NCBI GenBank assembly: GCA_030644725.1
Contig: CP130629.1
Location: 4,107,501 to 4,171,500, forward strand
Origin: Candidatus Electrothrix communis
GTDB taxonomy: Bacteria; Desulfobacterota; Desulfobulbia; Desulfobulbales; Desulfobulbaceae
Reading direction: 5' to 3'
Length of the DNA stretch: 64,000 nt
The stretch's first letter is position 1, and each line of letters starts with the position of its first letter. Below the pieces are notes generated by a model, which ran no database searches, had not been told where the DNA came from, and saw only the letters and a list, made by a program, of their open reading frames with translations. Made by a program: the position numbers and the translations under genes. Of this stretch, positions 58,207 to 64,000 are shown in pieces.

Positions 58207-60351
58207 ATGCAGCAAGAGCAACAAAATCAGCATCGTATCGCGCAAGCCCTGAACATCGTTCCCCAGCAGGTGGTTGCGACGGCCCAACTCCTTGAAGAGG
58301 GCGCAACCGTGCCTTTTATTTCCCGGTATCGGAAAGAGCTGACCGGTTCCCTTGATGAAGTGCAAGTCGCAGCGATTCGGGACCAGCTGGACGAGTTTGC
58401 CGCTCTGGTAAAACGACGAAAGACCATGCTGGATTCCCTTGCTAAGCGGGAGCTGCTGTCCGCTGCATTAGAAAAGTCCTTGCAACAGGCGAAGGATTTA
58501 ACCACCCTGGAAGATATTTTCCTTCCCTATAAACAGAAGCGTAAGACTAAGGCTTCGGTAGCAAAGGAGAAAGGTCTTGAGCCACTGGCCCAAGCCATCT
58601 TCATCGGGCAGGATAGTCAAGTTCAGCCTGCCGCCTTTATTGATCCAGAAAAAGAGGTGCATTCAGAGGAGGAGGCCCTAGCCGGGGCAAGGGATATCAT
58701 GGCGGAGTGGATTAGTGAGGATGCGGAGATGCGGGCCGGGTTGCGCCGACTCTTTGCGGACAAGGCGGTGATTCGTTCCACAGTGGTGAAGAAAAAGCAG
58801 GAGGAAGGGGCAAAATACCGGGATTATTTCGACTGGCAGGAGGCGGCGAACAAGGCTCCGAGCCACCGGTTACTGGCCATGTTTCGCGGAGGAGCGGAAA
58901 AGATGCTGCGCCTCGTAGTTCGACCGGATGAGGATGCCGCTCTTGCTCTGCTCAAAAGGAAGTTTTCATCTCAAGGCAGGTTCCGCGAGCAGCTGGCGCT
59001 GGCAGGAGAGGACAGTTATAAGCGGTTGTTGGGGCCTTCTTTGGAGAATGAATTACGGGCTGAACTCAAGCAGCGGGCTGATCTGGAGGCCATTAAGGTC
59101 TTTGCTGATAATCTCAAGGAATTGCTGCTGGCCCCGGCCTTGGGACAGAAACGAGTCATGGCCCTTGATCCGGGATTCCGCACCGGAGCCAAGCTGGTGT
59201 GTCTCAGCGAACAGGGTAAATTGCTGGATAACACCACGATCTATCCCACCCACGGCAAAGAGCGACAGGATGAGGCCGGGCGAACCATCGTAAAATTCTG
59301 TCAGAAACACCGCATTCAGGCCATTGCTATCGGTAACGGGACTGCCGGGCGGGAGACAGAGCAGTTTGTTCGGGAGCTTGGGCTGGAGAAGGAAATTCTG
59401 ATCACCCTGGTCAACGAGAGCGGGGCCTCGATTTACTCTGCTTCAGAGGTGGCTCGGCAGGAATTTCCTGACCATGATATCACGGTGCGGGGTGCGGTCT
59501 CCATCGGGCGTCGCCTTCAGGATCCTTTGGCCGAGCTGGTCAAGCTTGATCCTGCCTCGATCGGGGTGGGTCAGTATCAGCATGATGTCAATCAGGCTGC
59601 CCTGAAAAAGGGTCTGGATGACGTGGTCATGCATTGCGTGAATACGGTCGGAGTGGAGGTGAACAGCGGTTCGCTGGAATTGCTTGCCTATGTCTCGGGC
59701 CTGGGGGCCGGGTTGGCTGCCAATATCATTGCCTGGCGGGATGAGCAGGGGCCTTTTGTAAATCGGAAGCAGCTGCTCAAGGTGCCCCGTTTGGGAGCCA
59801 AGGCCTTTGAGCAATGCGCAGGCTTTCTCCGCATTCACGGGGCGGAGAATCCTCTGGATAATTCGGCTGTTCATCCGGAACGCTATGCGGTGGTGAAGAA
59901 GATGGCTGCTGATCTGGGTTGCACGGTCATTGATTTGATGGAGAAAAAGGAGCTACGGGACCGGATTGATCTGCAACAATATGTTCGCTCAACAGCAAAG
60001 GGCGATTCGCTCGGTCTGCCTACCCTGCGGGATATCCTGGAGGAACTGGCCCGGCCCGGTCGTGATCCGCGTCAGGAATTTTCCGCTTTTTCCTTTGCCG
60101 ACGGGGTCAATGCCATAGGTGATTTGGTCGAAGAAATGCGTTTGCCCGGTATTGTCACCAATGTCACCAAATTCGGTGCTTTTGTCGATGTCGGGGTGCA
60201 TCAGGACGGGTTGGTCCATATCAGTCAGCTGGCGGATCGCTTTGTCAAAGATCCTGCTGAGGTGGTTAAGGTGGGGCAGCAGGTGACGGTGCGGGTGCTG
60301 GAGGTGGATCAGCAGCGGAAACGGATTGCTCTTTCTTTGCGGGAAAATTAA
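58207..60351 (+). CDS. tex: Tex-family RNA-binding transcription accessory protein
   Basis: 714 aa. N-terminal HTH region (VVATAQLLEEGATVPFISRY, RKELTGSLDEVQ), YqgF/RNase H-like domain (RVMALDPGFRTGAKLVCLSE), helix-hairpin-helix repeats (YVSGLGAGLAANIIAWRDEQ, LLKVPRLGAKAFEQCAGFLR) and a C-terminal S1 domain (PGIVTNVTKFGAFVDVGVHQ, DGLVHISQLADRFV). Somewhat shorter than E. coli Tex (YhgF, 773 aa). Binds nucleic acid and is linked to transcript release and stress tolerance. A strong hairpin terminator follows at once. Confidence 0.95.
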   Translation: MQQEQQNQHRIAQALNIVPQQVVATAQLLEEGATVPFISRYRKELTGSLDEVQVAAIRDQLDEFAALVKRRKTMLDSLAKRELLSAALEKSLQQAKDLTTLEDIFLPYKQKRKTKASVAKEKGLEPLAQAIFIGQDSQVQPAAFIDPEKEVHSEEEALAGARDIMAEWISEDAEMRAGLRRLFADKAVIRSTVVKKKQEEGAKYRDYFDWQEAANKAPSHRLLAMFRGGAEKMLRLVVRPDEDAALALLKRKFSSQGRFREQLALAGEDSYKRLLGPSLENELRAELKQRADLEAIKVFADNLKELLLAPALGQKRVMALDPGFRTGAKLVCLSEQGKLLDNTTIYPTHGKERQDEAGRTIVKFCQKHRIQAIAIGNGTAGRETEQFVRELGLEKEILITLVNESGASIYSASEVARQEFPDHDITVRGAVSIGRRLQDPLAELVKLDPASIGVGQYQHDVNQAALKKGLDDVVMHCVNTVGVEVNSGSLELLAYVSGLGAGLAANIIAWRDEQGPFVNRKQLLKVPRLGAKAFEQCAGFLRIHGAENPLDNSAVHPERYAVVKKMAADLGCTVIDLMEKKELRDRIDLQQYVRSTAKGDSLGLPTLRDILEELARPGRDPRQEFSAFSFADGVNAIGDLVEEMRLPGIVTNVTKFGAFVDVGVHQDGLVHISQLADRFVKDPAEVVKVGQQVTVRVLEVDQQRKRIALSLREN

Positions 60352-60418
60352 CCAGAGGAGCGATTTTGCTCCTCTGGACTTGGTGCTTTTTGTTGTCCCG
60401 CCCTGAAGGGGCGGGATG
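60352..60418 (+). terminator. Terminator of tex
   Basis: Perfect 10-bp stem CCAGAGGAGC/GCTCCTCTGG (60352-60361, 60368-60377) with loop GATTTT, then TTGGTGCTTTTTG. A second GC hairpin CCCGCCC/GGGGCGGG follows at 60397-60416 and may serve the convergent protease gene. Confidence 0.85.
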
Positions 60419-60437
60419 GAAGTTATAAAGCAAAAAA

Positions 60438-63400
60438 TTAAGGAGTCGGCAGGCATTGCGAAGGATGCCAGCCGTCTTTGGGCCAAGTGGATACGCCGTC
60501 AAGGGTAACATACGGTACTGCGGACATATCAAGAGTAGGTAGCTCTGTATCCAGTACCGCAAATGCAGTTCCCACAGCCGTAGTAATGATATTGTCTGTC
60601 ATATGCTGGGCAATCTGCTGTGCTGCCAAGTCGGAATAGCGTACCCCGCGCAGATCAAAATAGGTGCGCCAATCCAAACCGGTAATAAATCCCAGAGCGA
60701 CCAGCAGGAAGTCATTGCCAGGAATATTCTTTACCTTGAGTCCGCCATAAGGACCTCCGCCCTCATAGGGGAATAAACCAAAACCCAAGGCGTCACGGGC
60801 GCTGTCCCAGTCGGTTGCATTCTGAGCCGCTTGAGCAAAGAGCCGGGATTGACTGTACAGCAGGGTGAAAATATCCATCCCGTGCTGAAAGGTTGTTCCA
60901 TCCCGCATGGTTTCCTTATCCAGCATAACTGGCAGCTGGAGCAAGAAGCTCATGCGCTTGCCGTTATCCGCTGCATAGGCGCTGTTTTCCCAGATCACCG
61001 AATAACGATTGTTGGAAGAGGACGCATCAAAGGAACCTACCAAATCACAGTTTTGATTATAGATGACTTTTTTATTGACCCCGTTGATATTCTGAGTCAA
61101 GCCTGCCAGATCAGACTGGATCACGGCAAAAAGCTCTTTATGATTCATATGACCGTCAGTAATCTCCAGATTGTCGCCCTGTATTTTGCGGTAATAGTTC
61201 CATACCGTATTATACGGAAAAATATTATTGGAGTTTTCACCGGCCCGGTTGCTGTAGGCGCTCCAGTCGTTTCGGTTAGCCTCGGTTACCCAGTGCGCAT
61301 TGAGGGGCTTGGTTTGCAGATTATGGCCCAGTTCATGGGAGTCCCCCCAGCCCATCGGGTTGATATTCCAAGCAGCATCAAACGGGTTGCCGGAACACCC
61401 GGAACCGCAATTTGCATATTGGTCATAGTTGGCATGCTGCCGTTTATTTCTTCGGTGGATGGTTTCGTCTGTGCAATCCCAACCAAAATTTTGACAGATG
61501 CTCTGCACATTAGAGGAAAGGGTGTTGCTCAAGGTTTCACCGGGTAGCTTAAAGCCGGCCAGATTATAGACAGCACCGACAAAATAATCCCGATAATCTG
61601 AAAAAAGCTGTTCAACATCGCCGGAATAGTCAATGGTTAGCTTGGTGCCGTCACGTCTTTGCGAGAGACTGATCGGAGCGGTTACACTATTGAGGAATTT
61701 ATCAATCCGCATATGGGCTTCAAAGCCCTCGCCACGAATATCCACATGGGGCAGGGGATTGGTCTGTACATCTGCAATAAAGGCCTGTGCTTGACTGCTG
61801 TCGCCGATATCAAGCACAGCGGCATGCTTGGCAATACCGGTAAAGTTGAAGCTGACTGAGGTGCCGGTAACAGTGCTGTCACCATTTAAACGAAGATAAA
61901 TAGGGCCGCCATAGGGTGTTGTGAAGGTGCGGCTCTCTCCAGACTTCAGCAGCATGGCGGGACTTTGCATGAATTGAGGCCGGTCATAGGAGGCCACGGA
62001 ACGGGAAGTGCCTACTCTATGGAAATTGAAAAAAATGCCAGCTTCTGCCGCAGTGTTGCTGTCGGTTCTCGTCACCGTGATTGGTTTGCCTGGCAGGGCG
62101 TACAAGCCGGTGCTTGTCCATTCGCCTGCATCGCTGAGGAGTTCCGTTGCTGTTCCGTTGGTTGTTGTCGGAAAGGTGTACATCTGACAGGTGCCGTCTG
62201 TGACCAGCGATTTTTCACAGATAAAGGTGCCAAGATCTGGCTGGGCGGGATTGATCTGTCGGGTATAATAGACGCTCCAATCCGCAAAAATGCCTTGTGC
62301 AAAGGTAGACAGCCCGGCTTGATCAATAGGATCCGGCTGGGCAATGGGATAGCTGATCGCCGGGGTCTGGGCATCCCCGGTGCGATATTTATCACCGAGC
62401 AGCACCAAGGGCTTGAGCAGGCGGCTGCTGTCAGCGGCAAAGAGGTTGGACCCGGCTTTATCCGCCGCATTGATCGCCGTTCGCATTTGCTTCGCTCCCG
62501 CTCCCAACTCAGCACCGAAGGTTCCTTGATCGGTACAGCTGTTGTAGGTCGATGCCTCACAATCCAATAAGTCAGCCGGAAAATTTTTATTGAGGAAATG
62601 ACCCACCAAGGTATCAATATCAGCCAGTGCATTCTGTCCGTATAGGACGGAGGGATCATAGGTTGTTAACATCTCCTGTTGCCAGTAATTATCCGTTGTT
62701 ACAAGACCAAAGAAGGACATCAAGGCATTACCGAGATCGTTTTGCCCGCCGTCAAACTGAACATATAAAACAGGAGTACCGTTGCCTTGAGCCGTCTGAA
62801 CCGCCTGCATGGTGGCATCCAGATCAAAGGCGATTCCGTGATCGTCATCACTGCCGTTATCCCTCCCGATAATCAAAAGGTCAGCCTGGGTCAGACAATC
62901 GGCTAGCAGGGTGTTTTCACAGCTGTCCTGCGCATTAATCGTTGCCAACGGATAGTTTGTGTCAAACCAGTCATGGGTGGTGGCATCATGTCTGAACCAG
63001 TACGAGTCTGATTGATGGGCAATAACAATGTTCAGATCGGCATTGGTCGTCGGGTCTGCCTGTTCTGTCAGCCAGGCAATCAGATTTTTCAGATAAGTGC
63101 CCAGTTGCTCATTTCCTGAACCGCCGGGTTCTGTGGTCCGGCTTAAATCATGAAAGGGATTCCCGCCCAATGCGGCAAAACGAGTATTTTCTATAATACC
63201 AGCCACAGCTAGGGTTTTCTGAGCAGAGCTGTCTTTTTTGAAAGAATCATTGGAAATAAGGATTGGAAACGATTTATCTAATTGCGAAGAGTCGAACCAG
63301 ACCGAATCGTGATTGGGGTTCCAGTCGATGGAGGTGAGCGATTGGGCTGTGGGGTTGCCGTTACTGTCAAGGTTGAGCAGGTCGATCAAAGCCTGCTTTC

Positions 63401-63662
63401 GTTTGTCATCATAGTCCCGGATGGCATCTTTAGCCTCATTCCACAGTGCTGTTTCTGTTGTCAGGCTGGCATCACCGGTGCGTAAGGCTTGCTCCAGGGG
63501 AGAGGTAGACGTGGACTTAAATAAGAGCAACGGATAAATAAAGGCGATGCTTTTATTTTCGCCCGCCGTAGCCGCATGTCCGGGGCAGGCAAGCAGGAAC
63601 AGCAGGACTCCGCTCATCACTGTCCTGAGTCCTCTTCCTTTAAGGTAGATTGTTTTTTTCAT
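60438..63662 (-). CDS. Exported M60/IMPa-like zinc metallopeptidase
   Basis: 1074 aa. A signal peptide (TVMSGVLLFLLACPGHAATA) is followed by a large N-terminal region of IMPa type (FIYPLLLFKSTSTSPLEQAL, LAVAGIIENTRFAALGGNPF, VLYVQFDGGQNDLGNALMSF). The catalytic M60 domain has GDSHELGHNLQTKPLNAHWV with HExxH near residue 776 and a downstream Glu in TEANRND. M60 enzymes cut O-glycoproteins such as mucins; Pseudomonas IMPa cleaves host glycoproteins. The sequence between about 590 and 700 is a likely glycan-binding module (YLRLNGDSTVTGTSVSFNFT). Secreted or outer-membrane-associated degradation of glycoproteins is the best guess. Confidence 0.9.
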   Translation of the reverse strand: MKKTIYLKGRGLRTVMSGVLLFLLACPGHAATAGENKSIAFIYPLLLFKSTSTSPLEQALRTGDASLTTETALWNEAKDAIRDYDDKRKQALIDLLNLDSNGNPTAQSLTSIDWNPNHDSVWFDSSQLDKSFPILISNDSFKKDSSAQKTLAVAGIIENTRFAALGGNPFHDLSRTTEPGGSGNEQLGTYLKNLIAWLTEQADPTTNADLNIVIAHQSDSYWFRHDATTHDWFDTNYPLATINAQDSCENTLLADCLTQADLLIIGRDNGSDDDHGIAFDLDATMQAVQTAQGNGTPVLYVQFDGGQNDLGNALMSFFGLVTTDNYWQQEMLTTYDPSVLYGQNALADIDTLVGHFLNKNFPADLLDCEASTYNSCTDQGTFGAELGAGAKQMRTAINAADKAGSNLFAADSSRLLKPLVLLGDKYRTGDAQTPAISYPIAQPDPIDQAGLSTFAQGIFADWSVYYTRQINPAQPDLGTFICEKSLVTDGTCQMYTFPTTTNGTATELLSDAGEWTSTGLYALPGKPITVTRTDSNTAAEAGIFFNFHRVGTSRSVASYDRPQFMQSPAMLLKSGESRTFTTPYGGPIYLRLNGDSTVTGTSVSFNFTGIAKHAAVLDIGDSSQAQAFIADVQTNPLPHVDIRGEGFEAHMRIDKFLNSVTAPISLSQRRDGTKLTIDYSGDVEQLFSDYRDYFVGAVYNLAGFKLPGETLSNTLSSNVQSICQNFGWDCTDETIHRRNKRQHANYDQYANCGSGCSGNPFDAAWNINPMGWGDSHELGHNLQTKPLNAHWVTEANRNDWSAYSNRAGENSNNIFPYNTVWNYYRKIQGDNLEITDGHMNHKELFAVIQSDLAGLTQNINGVNKKVIYNQNCDLVGSFDASSSNNRYSVIWENSAYAADNGKRMSFLLQLPVMLDKETMRDGTTFQHGMDIFTLLYSQSRLFAQAAQNATDWDSARDALGFGLFPYEGGGPYGGLKVKNIPGNDFLLVALGFITGLDWRTYFDLRGVRYSDLAAQQIAQHMTDNIITTAVGTAFAVLDTELPTLDMSAVPYVTLDGVSTWPKDGWHPSQCLPTP

Positions 63663-64000
63663 AAGTTATCTCCTTTTGTTAGAAGTATTGAGTGGATTAT
63701 ATCAACCACCTGGCCTGTTCTCGTTGTTTGTTGTCTCGCCCCGCTGGCACTGGATGGAGGTTGTATGAAAATATCCAAGCTGATCGGGGAGGGATGTTCA
63801 TTTGTGGTGGGGGGAGGTAGAGTTGATAACTGCAAAATCCAACAAGGTAAAAAATATTTGTTGATAATAGGAATTATATATTTTTGTTTAGGTAAATAAA
63901 AGTTTTTTCGCCAATATCTTGAGATGAAAGTATTAAGAAACTCGTTCTGTTTACCGGGTCATTTTTGATTTTTCATTGTCCCGTCTCATCAAGCTGGGGG
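63663..64000. other. Window end; one weak 44-codon frame, otherwise no gene
   Basis: A frame from ATG 63765 (MKISKLIGEGCSFVVGGGRV, ending IIGIIYFCLGK at 63899) has GGAGG eight bases upstream but an unlikely composition. Beyond it the sequence is AT-rich with no ORF. I cannot tell whether a gene starts outside the window. Confidence 0.25.

Noticed and set aside
63765-63899. 44-codon frame at the right edge
   Set aside because: Listed only as a weak possibility; composition is glycine- and isoleucine-rich without family resemblance.

Overview
The window looks like chromosome from a Gram-negative, anaerobe-derived bacterium. Gene content fits a Desulfobulbales-type member of the Desulfobacterota, possibly a cable-bacterium relative, but that placement is inference from gene content, not a computed phylogeny. 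Pointers are an arg/lys gene cluster with RimO, HU, RluB and a UbiD-type decarboxylase, very large hybrid sensor kinases, many toxin-antitoxin (TA) genes, and dispersed GTAGGGGC...GCCCCTAC palindromes in many intergenic gaps.

Layout. 1-4.1 kb is an accessory/defence island: 5'-truncated vapC-type PIN gene, a decayed CRISPR-repeat-like sequence, a thicket of palindromes, a 5'-truncated reverse transcriptase of the group II/CRISPR-associated type, an orphan HicB, a 12-repeat CRISPR array with AT-rich leader and terminator but no cas genes, then a BrnT-type TA pair and a detached, nearly intact thirteenth repeat. 4.1-9.7 kb holds comF, icd, an AT-rich acyltransferase and a reductase-like SDR. 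9.8-22.6 kb holds an M48 protease with a TPR-like tail and a signalling locus: an octa-repeat exported protein, two paralogous hybrid histidine kinases with three receiver domains each, a PhnD-like periplasmic binding protein between them and a CheR methyltransferase. 22.6-26.2 kb holds a J-domain protein, a 62-aa small ORF, nadC and pgm. 26.4-30.5 kb is a second accessory region: Fic, TPR/RHH pair, DUF6602-like protein, a multi-stem palindromic element and a displaced copy of the lysA 3' end. 30.5-40.1 kb carries lysA, a duplicated-domain FN3 lipoprotein, argH, argG and argF, interrupted by two PD-(D/E)XK-type accessory genes. 40.4-45 kb holds rimO, HU, rluB and ubiD. 45.1-48.0 kb holds a nuclease-fold secreted protein and a complete insertion sequence with terminal inverted repeats, target duplication and a frameshifted transposase. 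48.3-53.0 kb is an aa3-type cytochrome oxidase operon (DOMON protein, SCO, subunits I, III, IV, II); heme O synthase follows at 56 kb. 53-64 kb holds a Na/Pi cotransporter, a truncated YefM, a YhaV toxin with an unusual partner, tex and a large M60/IMPa-like exported protease.

How genes work together: SCO, oxidase subunits and CtaB form one aerobic respiration module (CuA loading, oxidase, heme O/A supply). argF-argG-argH complete arginine synthesis from ornithine, next to lysA. The kinase locus probably senses a periplasmic ligand through its PhnD-like protein and signals partly through CheR. The most unusual material is the first 4 kb, where TA genes are twice followed by a CRISPR-repeat-like sequence and a palindromic hairpin, and the lysA region, where a nuclease gene is flanked by the true and a diverged copy of the lysA 3' end.
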